A DNA stretch of 64,000 bases from Pseudoxanthomonas sp. 3HH-4. Its GTDB lineage: Bacteria; Pseudomonadota; Gammaproteobacteria; Xanthomonadales; Xanthomonadaceae. Positions 52,794-60,063 of this stretch are shown in pieces. Numbering within the stretch: position 1 is the stretch's first letter; every line of letters begins with the position of its first letter. Made by a program: the position numbers and the translations under genes. Location of the stretch: positions 202,483 through 266,482 of the forward strand of contig NZ_VFPB01000001.1 of assembly GCF_006716465.1 (NCBI RefSeq), read 5' to 3'. Under the pieces are notes generated by a model, which was not told where the DNA came from, made no database searches, and saw only the letters and a program-made list of their open reading frames with translations.

Positions 52794-54245
52794 TTACGCG
52801 ATCAGTCGCCGCGTGGCGTTGCGGCGGTGACCGGTATCGCGGGCGCTCTCCGACCACGCATCGGCGATGATCCGGACCGCCTGCACCAGTTGCTCTTCTG
52901 GCTTGGCGTAGGGAATCCGCAACCAGGTGTCGGCGCCACCTTCCACGCTGAAGACGGGGCCCGGCGCCAGGTAGACGCCCTTGCGCTCCACGTCGGCGGC
53001 CAGCTGCGTGGCGCTGCCGTGCGGCATCTTCACCCATAACGTCAGGCCGCCATCGGGCAGGCGGAAGCACCACCCGGGCAGGTGCTCATGCAGTGCCTGC
53101 GCCAGCGCGTCGCGCCGTTGCCGCAGCTGCGTACGCCGGGTGGCGAGCGCGCCGTCCGCCTCCAGCATTTCCGCGACCACCAACTGATCGAACAGGGAAC
53201 TGCCCAGGTCCATCTGTACGCGCGCGGCGATGATGCGGTCGACCGCCGACCGTGGTGCGCGGATCCAGCCCACGCGCAGGCCGCCCCAGCACAGCTTCGA
53301 TGCACTGCCGATGGTGAAGGCATCCGTCGCGTGCGCGGCGAAGGGCGCAGGCATGGGATCGCCCGACAGGCAGGTCGATTGCAGCGTCTCGTCGATGATC
53401 GCGGTCGTCCGTGTCGCCCGCAGCGCGGCGGCGTAGCGGGCGCGCTGGCCGTCGCGCATCAGGAAGCCGGTGGGGTTCTGGAAATCCGGAATCAGGTAGG
53501 CCGCGCGTGGCGATGTCTGCCTGAGCGTGGCCTCGATGGCCGCCAGGTCCCAGCCTTCGTCGCCGAGCGGATCGGCCATCGGCGCGCTCACCAGGCGGCC
53601 ACCGCCCAGGCGCAGCGCTTCGATCGCGTTCGAATACACCGGCGACTCGATCATGATGCGGTCGCCGGGTCGCGACAGTGCGCGCGCGATGATGGCGATG
53701 GCCGACAGCGCCCCCGAGGTGATCACGATCTGCTCCGGCGCGGTGGGCAGTCCCCGCCGCACGTACGATGCCGCGATGAGCGCGCGCAGCGCCGGCAGGC
53801 CCGAGGGCAGGTAGCCGTCGCTGGCCAGGTAGGCCGGCAGTGCGGCCATGGCGCGCTCGTAGGCCGCGGCGACGCCGGGCGTGGCCGCACCGGCGGCGCA
53901 GTTGAGATCGATCACGCCTTCCGTCGACGCCGCCGTGCCGAGGGCATGCAGGGCATGGTCGTGTGCGCGCCGGCGGTCGAGCGGCACGGCCGCGTACGTG
54001 CCGGCCCCTTGGCGGGCGGTGGCGAATCCGGCCGCGACCAGGTCCGCGTAGGCCCGGGTGACGGTGTTGCGGGACACCCCCAGCACCCGGGTGACGGCGC
54101 GCTCGCTGGGCAGGCGGGTGCCGAGCGGGATGCGGCCATCGCCGATCAGTTCCTCCAGCGCCTTGCGCAGGCCCCGGTAGGCCGGGGTACGGGGGAAGTC
54201 ACCCACGAGGGTGGCGAGGTGGTCGGGTGCCAGTGATCTGTCCAT
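52794..54245 (-). CDS. MocR-type regulator (GntR winged helix fused to aminotransferase domain)
   Basis: The 483-aa protein has an N-terminal GntR helix-turn-helix (about residues 15-85: LRKALEELIGDGRIPLGTRLPSERAVTRVLGVSRNTVTRAY) and a fold type I aminotransferase domain, with the PLP Asp in YLIPDFQNPTGF and Lys in GSASKLCWGGLRVGW. MocR proteins sense PLP-linked metabolites. Its divergent neighbour is YczE, and MocR/YczE pairs are recurring in other bacteria, so the symmetric intergenic region is probably its operator. Confidence 0.9.
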   Translation of the reverse strand: MDRSLAPDHLATLVGDFPRTPAYRGLRKALEELIGDGRIPLGTRLPSERAVTRVLGVSRNTVTRAYADLVAAGFATARQGAGTYAAVPLDRRRAHDHALHALGTAASTEGVIDLNCAAGAATPGVAAAYERAMAALPAYLASDGYLPSGLPALRALIAASYVRRGLPTAPEQIVITSGALSAIAIIARALSRPGDRIMIESPVYSNAIEALRLGGGRLVSAPMADPLGDEGWDLAAIEATLRQTSPRAAYLIPDFQNPTGFLMRDGQRARYAAALRATRTTAIIDETLQSTCLSGDPMPAPFAAHATDAFTIGSASKLCWGGLRVGWIRAPRSAVDRIIAARVQMDLGSSLFDQLVVAEMLEADGALATRRTQLRQRRDALAQALHEHLPGWCFRLPDGGLTLWVKMPHGSATQLAADVERKGVYLAPGPVFSVEGGADTWLRIPYAKPEEQLVQAVRIIADAWSESARDTGHRRNATRRLIA

Positions 54246-54308
54246 GGGGCCACTATCGCAGGATTGGCTCTATCAGAAAGAGCCAATTGCAACGATGGTG
54301 GCCCCATG
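54243..54308. promoter_or_regulatory. Symmetric MocR-yczE intergenic operator region
   Basis: Between the two divergent start codons lie two nested perfect inverted repeats. The inner one is ATTGGCTCT (54263-54271) and AGAGCCAAT (54279-54287) with a 7-nt spacer. The outer one is CATGGGGCCAC (54243-54253) and GTGGCCCCATG (54298-54308), which includes both start codons. A dimeric regulator could bind here and act on both genes. The pattern is seen directly; binding is inferred. Confidence 0.65.
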
Positions 54309-54989
54309 AAACCACTCACCTCTCCCCCCGGACTCGCCAATCTCGGACCGCTCGCGCAACTGAAAGCCGGCCGCCTGCCCGAACGCCTGCTGCGGCTGGG
54401 CGTGGGCCTGTGGCTGTATGGCCTGGCCATCGCACTGATGATCGAAGGCGCCGTCGGCGCATCGCCCTGGGATGTCTTCCACCTGGGCGTATCGCGGCAC
54501 GTGCCACTGTCCTTCGGCATGGTCATGGTGGTCACCGCCGTCGCTGTGTTGCTGGCTTGGATTCCCCTGCGCCAGATGCCCGGCCTGGGGACGGTGGCCA
54601 ACACGCTGCTGCTGGGTCCGTTCGCGGACCTCAACCTCGCCCTCCTCGGTACGCCGGAGGGCCTGCCCCTGCGCTGCGCCTACCTGCTGGCCGGCGTGGT
54701 GCTGTGCGCCCTCGCCACCGCGATGTACATCGGCGCGCAGCTGGGCCCGGGTCCGCGCGACGGATTGATGACGGGACTCGCGCGCCGTACTGGCTGGTCG
54801 ATCCGCAGTATCCGCACGCTGATCGAAGTCACCGTGTTGATCATCGGCATGCTGCTCGGTGGCGTCGCCGGTGTCGGCACCGTGCTGTTCGCGTTCGGCG
54901 TGGGCCCGCTGACGCAGTTCTTCCTGCGCTACCTGGTGGTGCCGCTGGACGCGCCGAAGGCGGTCGCGCTCGGCGAGGAAACACCATGA
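54306..54989 (+). CDS. YczE/YitT-like membrane protein
   Basis: The 227-aa protein has five to six transmembrane segments and the pattern of YczE relatives: LLRLGVGLWLYGLAIALMIEGAVGASPWDVFHLGVSRH, YIGAQLGPGPRDGLMTGLARRTGWSIRSIRTLIEV, VGTVLFAFGVGPLTQFFLRYL. Such proteins are of unknown transport function. It is divergent from the MocR gene and overlaps phzF by 4 nt, so the pair is one operon. Confidence 0.85.
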   Translation: MKPLTSPPGLANLGPLAQLKAGRLPERLLRLGVGLWLYGLAIALMIEGAVGASPWDVFHLGVSRHVPLSFGMVMVVTAVAVLLAWIPLRQMPGLGTVANTLLLGPFADLNLALLGTPEGLPLRCAYLLAGVVLCALATAMYIGAQLGPGPRDGLMTGLARRTGWSIRSIRTLIEVTVLIIGMLLGGVAGVGTVLFAFGVGPLTQFFLRYLVVPLDAPKAVALGEETP

Positions 54990-55828
54990 CCTCCGCCGTG
55001 CTGCGCTACAGCGCCTTCACCACCGATCCGCAGGGCGGCAATCCCGCCGGCGTGGTGCTGGACGCGCGTGGCCTCGACGGCGCCGCCATGCAACGCATCG
55101 CCGCCGAGGTGGGCTATTCGGAAACCGCGTTCCTGCTGCCGCGCGCGGACGGGGATCTCGATGTGCGCTACTTCAGTCCGCTGGCCGAAGTGAGTTTCTG
55201 CGGGCACGCGACCATCGCGGCGATGGTCGCGCAGGCGCACGCACACGGTCCCGGCGATGTCGTGCTGCACACGCAGGCGGGACGCGTGCGGGTGACGGTC
55301 GATGCCGGTTTCGTCGCCACGCTGACCAGCGTCGCGCCCCGCGTCGATACGCTGCAGGCGGCCGACCTGGACGCGCTGCTCGCGGCGCTCGGCTGGCGCC
55401 ACGACGAACTCGATCGCGCCTTGCCGCCCGGGCTGGCGTATGCGGGCGCGTGGCATCCGGTGATCGCCGCCGCATCGCGCGCGCGCCTGGCCGACCTGCA
55501 TTACGACTTCGATGCCCTCGCCGCGTTGATGGCAGCACGCGGCTGGACCACGATCAACCTGGTGTGGCGCGAGAACGCGCGCACGCTGCACGCGCGCAAT
55601 CCCTTCCCGCCTGGCGGCGTGGTGGAAGATCCGGCCACCGGCGCGGCCGCTGCTGCGCTGGGTGCGTATCTGGCGTCACAGGACCGGTTGCCCGAGGACC
55701 GCAGGGTCACCATCCACCAAGGACAAGATCTCGGACGCCCGAGTGTGTTGCGGGTGGAGGTGCCGGTGGATGTAAGCGAGGGGGTGCGGGTGAGTGGGAC
55801 GGCGGTGGGGATTGCGGTGGGGGATTGA
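54986..55828 (+). CDS. PhzF-family isomerase-like protein
   Basis: The 280-aa protein has the diaminopimelate-epimerase-like double barrel of the PhzF family. The catalytic Glu is E46 in VGYSETAFLLP, with FSPLAEVSFCGHATIAA and VEDPATGAAAAALGAYL. There is no phenazine operon, so the substrate is unknown. The start codon overlaps the yczE stop (ATGA), which links it to the MocR operator. A 12-bp stem-loop lies 3 nt after the stop. Confidence 0.92.
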   Translation: MTSAVLRYSAFTTDPQGGNPAGVVLDARGLDGAAMQRIAAEVGYSETAFLLPRADGDLDVRYFSPLAEVSFCGHATIAAMVAQAHAHGPGDVVLHTQAGRVRVTVDAGFVATLTSVAPRVDTLQAADLDALLAALGWRHDELDRALPPGLAYAGAWHPVIAAASRARLADLHYDFDALAALMAARGWTTINLVWRENARTLHARNPFPPGGVVEDPATGAAAAALGAYLASQDRLPEDRRVTIHQGQDLGRPSVLRVEVPVDVSEGVRVSGTAVGIAVGD

Positions 55829-55831
55829 GTC

Positions 55832-55861
55832 GATCATCGCCCCGGGTTGGGGGTGATGATC
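55832..55861 (+). terminator. Stem-loop after phzF, left border of the cassette array
   Basis: GATCATCGCCCC pairs with GGGGTGATGATC (one G-T wobble) around a 6-nt loop, directly after the phzF stop. No T-run follows, so a weak or Rho-assisted terminator is likely. It isolates the operon from the cassette array that begins 150 nt later. Confidence 0.5.
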
Positions 55862-56017
55862 CTCGGCGAAGCATGCCTGTGGCGCTTGGGCCCGTACTTC
55901 CCGGCATGCGCTCAACACCTATGTGCAGCAATGCATCGTCTGCCTTGACGCGTAGTGGGGAGGACGTGAACATCCGCGTTACCACCCGGGGGTAGGGCCT
56001 ACTAGGCGTTAGGGCTC

Positions 56018-56704
56018 ATGTTGGACAAGTTCGCACCATACAAAGGCAAGATCAACTCCGCTGAAGCAGCGCTAGGTATGAGGCATGCTGCATCTAACGG
56101 CGCCAGACTGCTTGAGGATGCGCAGAGCCTTTTCGCTGCTGGGCGCTTTCCCAGCGCAACCGCTCTGGCGATCCTCGCAATTGAGGAGTTCGGAAAGATT
56201 GGCCAAATACGCTCCATTTTTATCGCGGATAATGCGGCAGCGTTGAAGTCGAGCTGGAGAGCGTTTCGCTCCCACACGGCCAAGAATGTTCTATGGACTG
56301 CGTCCAACATGGATTGGAGTAGGTCAGAGTTCCTGGGTAATGTCTTCGCGCTAAGCAGCCCTGCAAGCGCTCATCCCGCCCTAGGCGACTTGATAAAGCA
56401 ACTCTCGTTCTATGTCGACCTTCTCGCGAACGGACAGTGGTCCGTTCCCGCAGAGGTCATTGACGCAGCAATGGCGGAAAGATTCATTGCTAGCGCGCAG
56501 TACTTGCAACGAGTCTCTTCGCCAGAGTGCGAGGAAGAGCTTGATATATTCGCAGATGTCGTCAAGCGCTATGTGGAGCACACACTCGAATCAGCAGAGG
56601 CCATGCAGGCTGACTACTATCAGCGCTTGCAGGAAGCTGGATTGCGCCCACCAGGCCATAATCCGTGGATAGGTCTCATCACCCGGCGCGCTAATGAGCC
56701 CTAA
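56018..56704 (+). CDS. AbiV-family (HEPN) abortive-infection-type protein
   Basis: The 228-aa protein has the AbiV/HEPN pattern: ALGMRHAASNGARLLEDAQSLFAAGRFPSATALAILAIEEFGKIGQIRSIFI, with the conserved Asn-x-x-Arg and EExGK, and helices on to the C-terminus. AbiV in Lactococcus stops phage protein synthesis. It is the first cassette; its TAA lies in the R'' box. No ribosome site is evident and the IS lies 20 nt downstream, so it depends on a promoter upstream (a TTGACG at 55945 is one weak candidate). Function by family, moderate confidence. Confidence 0.78.
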   Translation: MLDKFAPYKGKINSAEAALGMRHAASNGARLLEDAQSLFAAGRFPSATALAILAIEEFGKIGQIRSIFIADNAAALKSSWRAFRSHTAKNVLWTASNMDWSRSEFLGNVFALSSPASAHPALGDLIKQLSFYVDLLANGQWSVPAEVIDAAMAERFIASAQYLQRVSSPECEEELDIFADVVKRYVEHTLESAEAMQADYYQRLQEAGLRPPGHNPWIGLITRRANEP

Positions 56705-56723
56705 CAATTCATTCAAGCCGACG
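56698..56723 (+). repeat. attC of the AbiV cassette, left half
   Basis: R'' box GCCTAAC (56698-56704) followed by the arm AATTCATTCAAGCCGACGC. The site is cut here by the IS3-type element; the right half starts at 57971. Confidence 0.8.
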
Positions 56724-56777
56724 CGGTAGTTCCCACGGTTCAGTGGACACCTTGACCTAACCCTCAGGAGTGTCCCA

Positions 56778-57134
56778 ATGCCAAAGCCAGGCCCCAGAAC
56801 CATCCATCGCTACAGCGATGCCTTCAAGGCCTCTGCCGTCCGCTTGAGCCAGCAGCCCGGCGTACGGATCAGCGATGTCGCCCAGTCGCTTTACATCCAT
56901 CCCTACATGCTGTCTCGTTGGCGAAGGCTCGCGCGGGAGGGCGTTATCGTGACCAAGGGTGCACCGATGGATCCGTCGACCACGGCCGAACTGAAGGCGC
57001 TGCGCAAGATCAAGCGGCAGTACGAGCAACTCAAGCTCGAACACGACCTTTTAAAAAAAGCGATCGCGTTCACTTCCGATCGAAAAGCGAAATCTTCGCC
57101 TTCATCGAGCACCACAAGGAAACCTGTCCGGTGA
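56778..57134 (+). CDS. IS3-family transposase OrfA (N-terminal helix-turn-helix part)
   Basis: 118 aa. The helix-turn-helix lies in [43 protein letters not shown], followed by a leucine-zipper-like region ([25 protein letters not shown]). The A AAA AAA heptamer at 57053-57059, in the AAA AAA codons of LLKKA, allows -1 slippage into OrfB and thus the fused transposase. Confidence 0.88.
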   Translation: MPKPGPRTIHRYSDAFKASAVRLSQQPGVRISDVAQSLYIHPYMLSRWRRLAREGVIVTKGAPMDPSTTAELKALRKIKRQYEQLKLEHDLLKKAIAFTSDRKAKSSPSSSTTRKPVR

Positions 57135-57937
57135 GGACGATGTGCCGTCTCTACCGGGTCAGTGCCGCTGGCTACTATGCATGGTCTCGGCGGCCGGCCA
57201 GTGACCGCCAGATCGAGGATGCCGCGCTGATGGAGGAGATCCGTCGCGTGCATGAGGCCAGCCGGCACACTTATGGCAGCCCACGGGTCCATGCCGCCCT
57301 CAGGCGTCAGGGCCAGTCCGTGGGGCGCCGCCGGGTTGAAAGGCTTATGCGGCAGGAAGGCGTACGCGCCTGCTCGGTCCGCCTCTATCGCCGACGTCCC
57401 GGCCTGGCGCGGTTCCTGGACAGCGTCCCCAGCCGTGCCCACGAACAACGTTGCGATCGACCCGATCAGGTGTGGGTCGGCGATGTCACCTACCTCAAGG
57501 TCGCTGGCCAATGGCGCTATCTGGCCACGGTGATGGATCGCTACTCCCGCCGCCTGCTGGGCTGGTCGCTGGGGCCCGAACGCACGGCCTCGCTGACCCG
57601 TCGGGCCCTGGCCGCCGCCCTGCGGACACGCGCGCCGGCCTGCGATACGCTCTTCCACAGCGACCGGGGCATCGAGTTCATGGCCAATGGCTTCAGACAG
57701 GGATTGGAGCGGGCCGGGCTGGTGCAGTCGGTCAACCGGCCGCGCCGCATGAACGACAACGCGCACATGGAGTCATGGAACAAGTCGATGAAGTCGGACA
57801 TGTATCACCGCGGTCGCTTCGACAGTGACCGCTCGCTGCGCTCGGCGATCAACGACTACATCCAGTTCTACAATCACCAGGGCCTGCACTCGGCGTTGGG
57901 CTATCGATCACCGGTGGAATTCGAGCAGTGCTGCTAG
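57053..57937 (+). CDS. IS3-family transposase OrfB (DDE integrase domain)
   Basis: Begins within OrfA and is reached by the -1 frameshift; a separate start may be ATG 57139 ([15 protein letters not shown]). The DDE catalytic domain has D in [11 protein letters not shown] in [10 protein letters not shown] and E in [11 protein letters not shown], with [18 protein letters not shown] at the C-terminus. It appears intact, so the element may still be mobile. Confidence 0.9.
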   Translation, partial: KKSDRVHFRSKSEIFAFIEHHKETCPVRTMCRLYRVSAAGYYAWSRRPASDRQIEDAALMEEIRRVHEASRHTYGSPRVHAALRRQGQSVGRRRVERLMRQEGVRACSVRLYRRRPGLARFLDSVPSRAHEQRCDRPDQVWVGDVTYLKVAGQWRYLATVMDRYSRRLLGWSLGPERTASLTRRALAAALRTRAPACDTLFHSDRGIEFMANGFRQGLERAGLVQSVNRPRRMNDNAHMESWNKSMKSDMYHRGRFDSDRSLRSAINDYIQFYNHQGLHSALGYRSPVEFEQCC

Positions 57938-57970
57938 AGAACCGGTGTCCACTTTTTCGTAGGAACTGCC

Positions 57971-58007
57971 ACCCGCTTCGCGGGTCGGCTTAATTCGGGC
58001 GTTAGCT
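57971..58007 (+). repeat. attC of the AbiV cassette, right half
   Basis: ACCCGCTTCGCGGGTCGGC, TTAATTCGGGC and the R' box GTTAGCT (58001-58007). The stem GTCGGCTT pairs with AAGCCGAC of the left half, so joining the two halves restores a folded attC. Confidence 0.8.
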
Positions 58008-58011
58008 GGCA

Positions 58012-58476
58012 ATGGTGACTTTTAAGCAGCTCAACCACGGCTGGAATGCGGATCCAAATGCGCCTGAGCCTTTGGTGTCTGTTGATGGTTCCGAGTTGCA
58101 ACTGACGTTCTACGTCAACACGTTTCAGTTCCCCGGGTTCGCCAAGGACTCTAAAGCAACTATTCGCTTCAAAAGCTGCAAACGCTATCGTTTAGGTCCG
58201 ACCAACGACGAGGGGTGGCACATGGGCCAGTGCCGGTTTGGCAGCATGGCACCAGCCTGGGGTGAGTTCTACCAAATCTCGGGGGATTCAGAGCTGCTCG
58301 TATCCCCACCCGACTGGGTAATACTTGGCCCTCAAGGTCCCGCAACCCTGCACTACTTGTTCTACCTGAAGGACGAGACCTTTGAGTGCTTGGCCGACAG
58401 CTGGGAACTGCGGTTGCCAGCTAACAATTCATTCAAGCCGACGCCGCTTCTCGGCGCGGCTCATCGGAAGACATAA
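58012..58476 (+). CDS. Cassette-encoded protein of unknown function, tail read through attC
   Basis: The ATG lies 5 nt after the cassette junction, so there is almost no leader and no visible ribosome site. The 154-aa product is beta-rich (VSVDGSELQLTFYVNTFQFPGF, ATIRFKSCKRYRLGP, GEFYQISGDSELLVSPPDWVILGPQGPATLHYLF). Its last ~18 residues (NNSFKPTPLLGAAHRKT) are encoded by the attC site, a known side effect in cassettes. The core is unknown; no family assignment. Confidence 0.7.
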   Translation: MVTFKQLNHGWNADPNAPEPLVSVDGSELQLTFYVNTFQFPGFAKDSKATIRFKSCKRYRLGPTNDEGWHMGQCRFGSMAPAWGEFYQISGDSELLVSPPDWVILGPQGPATLHYLFYLKDETFECLADSWELRLPANNSFKPTPLLGAAHRKT

Positions 58477-58486
58477 GGCGTTACGC
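58420..58486 (+). repeat. attC site of the second cassette
   Basis: R'' GCTAACA, arm CAATTCATTCAAGCCGACGC, stem GCCGACGCCG / CGGCGCGGC with one unpaired A (extrahelical base), loop CTTCT, then R' GTTACGC at 58480-58486. The first 58 nt are identical to the site at 59555. Confidence 0.86.
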
Positions 58487-58503
58487 CTAGTAGAGAACCA
58501 ACC

Positions 58504-59040
58504 GTGACCGAAGAAGAGTCTCTCCTCGCTGCCATATACGAAGACGTAGAGCTGCACTCGTATGACGACTCTTGGCCTCAGGCGTTTGAAGTCGAGCGAG
58601 ATCGCCTCCTGTCTCTGTTCCCAGGTACCTTCATGGACGTTCAGCACATTGGAAGCACCGCGGTTCCGGGACTCAGTGCCAAACCGGTCATCGACATTCT
58701 TGCCGGCGTTCAGTCCATCACAGTTGCTGAACGACTTGCGCTGCCGTTGTGCCAATCCGGCTACACCACTTCTGCAGAGTTCAACGAGTCCTTGTCAGAT
58801 CGCAAGTGGTTCATGCGCTGGGCAAACGGGCATCGAACGCATCATCTTCATCTCGTCGTCCATGGCAGTCCCGTCTGGCACGCACGGCTGAGGTTCCGCA
58901 ATGCGCTACGGTCCAGTCCAGAGCTCGCCGCAAAGTATGCCGCGCTCAAGACTCAGCTCGCCGCGACGCATCCCAACGATCGGGAGGCCTACACCGATGC
59001 CAAAGCAGAGTTCGTCCATGCCATCGTGCGCGGGGCCTAA
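58504..59040 (+). CDS. GrpB/UPF0157 family protein
   Basis: GTG start after ...CCAACC, close to the cassette boundary. The 178-aa product has the family signature VQHIGSTAVPGLSAKPVIDILAGV, DRKWFMRWANGHRTHHLHLVV and ALRSSPELAAKYAALKTQLA. UPF0157 is a nucleotidyltransferase-superfamily relative fused to dephospho-CoA kinase in some bacteria; function as a single protein is unclear. TAA lies within the R'' box of the next attC. Confidence 0.9.
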   Translation: MTEEESLLAAIYEDVELHSYDDSWPQAFEVERDRLLSLFPGTFMDVQHIGSTAVPGLSAKPVIDILAGVQSITVAERLALPLCQSGYTTSAEFNESLSDRKWFMRWANGHRTHHLHLVVHGSPVWHARLRFRNALRSSPELAAKYAALKTQLAATHPNDREAYTDAKAEFVHAIVRGA

Positions 59041-59112
59041 CCCTTCCATCGAGGGGACGTCCAACATCTGGCTTCGCCAGCTGTCGGCCGCCCCTCATGT
59101 CAACCGTTAGCG
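59035..59112 (+). repeat. attC site of the GrpB cassette
   Basis: R'' GCCTAAC (59035-59041) and R' GTTAGCG (59106-59112), about 78 nt. Between them GAGGGG / CCCCTC and CTGGC / GCCAG form the stems, with loop TTC. It is unlike the other two sites in sequence but similar in layout. Confidence 0.84.
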
Positions 59113-59115
59113 GAT

Positions 59116-59559
59116 ATGTCCAGATCGCAGCAAGCCGTACTTCTTCTCCTGACGACCATCTCGGTCACGGGCTGCCTGGACACCACCCTTGACGCGAAAT
59201 ACCCAACCACGGCGGCCGCCATTGCGGATGGGGCGATCACTCGCGGATGGGTGCCTGAGTGGATTCCGGTCACCGCCACAAACCTCCGTGAGGTCCATAA
59301 CCTTGATACAAATGTCAGCGCACTGACATTCGACCTTCCAAACGGTTCGCGCCTGCAACTTCCAGGCGACTGCAAGCCCATCACCTTCCCGGGGCTCGTC
59401 CCATCGCATTTCAATCGGTCATGGTGGCCAACTCCAGAGGAGCTGAGGGCGTCCTATGTGTTCTCTCGATGCAAGTCGGACGCATCAACCCATCTCGAAT
59501 TTGTGGGCATACACAAGACCGGACAGCGCGGTTTACATTGGCGCGCGTATGCCCGCTAA
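59116..59559 (+). CDS. Cassette-encoded lipoprotein, unknown
   Basis: The 147-aa product has lipobox ISVTGC (Cys20) after LLLLTT. The mature part is beta-rich (TFDLPNGSRLQLPGDCKPITFPG, SASTHLEFVGIH-like) with two further Cys (GDCK, SRCKSD). No family is recognised. The stop TAA lies in the R'' box of the next attC, the usual cassette layout; the ATG is 9 nt after the junction with no clear ribosome site. Confidence 0.75.
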   Translation: MSRSQQAVLLLLTTISVTGCLDTTLDAKYPTTAAAIADGAITRGWVPEWIPVTATNLREVHNLDTNVSALTFDLPNGSRLQLPGDCKPITFPGLVPSHFNRSWWPTPEELRASYVFSRCKSDASTHLEFVGIHKTGQRGLHWRAYAR

Positions 59560-59621
59560 CAATTCATTCAAGCCGACGCCGCTTCTCGGCGCGGCTCATC
59601 GGAAGACATAAGACGTCAGGG
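59555..59621 (+). repeat. attC site of the lipoprotein cassette
   Basis: GCTAACA start; 58 nt identical to the site at 58420-58477, then ACGTCAG rather than GCGTTAC. The R' box is therefore degenerate (GTCAGGG), which may hinder its use. Confidence 0.82.
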
Positions 59622-59628
59622 GAGAAAG

Positions 59629-60009
59629 GTGAAATTCGCAGCACTTGGAGTGGCACTAAGCGCATTGCTCGCCGCGTGTGGGGCCGGGGGAGAGACTGTG
59701 AGCGAAGAACAGGCCGTGATCGTCCACTTTGATTACGGATCGACCGAGCTGACGCCGCTTTTCGCGCTGGAAGCGCAGCTGGAAGAAGTACTGGAGAAGA
59801 CCGGTGCGGGAGAGTTTGACGGGAACGAAGTCGCGGCAGATGGCAGCGATGCTTATCTGTACCTCTACGGACCGGATGCCGATGCCCTCCTTGAGGCCGT
59901 CCGCCCGACGCTTCTGGCAGCGGACTTCATGAAGCGTGCAACGGCAACGAAGGTCTATGGCGAACTGGGTTCGGATGTACGCCGTGAAGAAGTGCAGCTT
60001 GTCCCCTGA
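59629..60009 (+). CDS. Small lipoprotein of the last cassette, unknown
   Basis: GTG start with GGAGAAAG before it. The 126-aa product has lipobox ALLAAC (Cys17) and a soluble part (EEQAVIVHFDYGSTELTPLFALEAQLEEVLEKTGAGEFDGNEVAADGSDAYLYLYGPDADALLEAVRPTLL), typical of a compact alpha/beta domain. The TGA lies in the left arm of a 57-nt stem-loop that could be a decayed attC. No family is named. Confidence 0.75.
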   Translation: MKFAALGVALSALLAACGAGGETVSEEQAVIVHFDYGSTELTPLFALEAQLEEVLEKTGAGEFDGNEVAADGSDAYLYLYGPDADALLEAVRPTLLAADFMKRATATKVYGELGSDVRREEVQLVP

Positions 60010-60063
60010 TGATTTCCCCAGGTCGATGTCCCTTCGCGACAGGGCTCAACCTGGGCGTCATCA
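60007..60063 (+). repeat. Large stem-loop, possible degenerate attC
   Basis: Three paired blocks: TGATGA / TCATCA, CCCAGGT / ACCTGGG and CCCT / AGGG around a 7-nt loop. The left arm contains the cassette's stop codon, as R'' does in the other sites. The end reads GCGTCATC, close to the decayed ACGTCAGG of the previous attC. It may mark the right end of the array. The rest of the gap up to 60273 shows nothing else. Confidence 0.45.

Larger units (their letters stand above)
56724..57970 (+). mobile_element. IS3-family insertion sequence (1247 bp)
   Basis: The element is bounded by imperfect inverted repeats of about 27 bp. Left is GGTAGTTCC, then nine bases, then GTGGACACC (56724-56750). Right is its complement (57944-57970). 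It carries two overlapping frames with an A7 slippage site. Ends beyond these repeats and the target duplication are not clear: no exact direct repeat is visible (GAC/GC versus ACCCGC). It lies inside an attC. Confidence 0.85.
56009..59621 (+). mobile_element. Integron-type gene-cassette array without an integrase (CALIN)
   Basis: Four or five cassettes, all plus-strand, are each followed by an attC-like site (56698-58007 interrupted by an IS, 58420-58486, 59035-59112, 59555-59621). The sites start with a GCCTAAC/GCTAAC R'' box that holds, or lies next to, the cassette's stop codon, and end with GTTAGCT, GTTACGC or GTTAGCG R' boxes. Three of them share the arm TAACAATTCATTCAAGCCGACGC. The left border is GTTAGGG at 56008. 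No intI gene is seen. Gene products have lower GC than neighbours and no shared function. Confidence 0.87.

Noticed and set aside
55945-55973. Promoter for the cassette array (TTGACG, 17 nt, GAACAT)
   Set aside because: The -10 matches TATAAT at only three of six positions; too weak to list as a feature.
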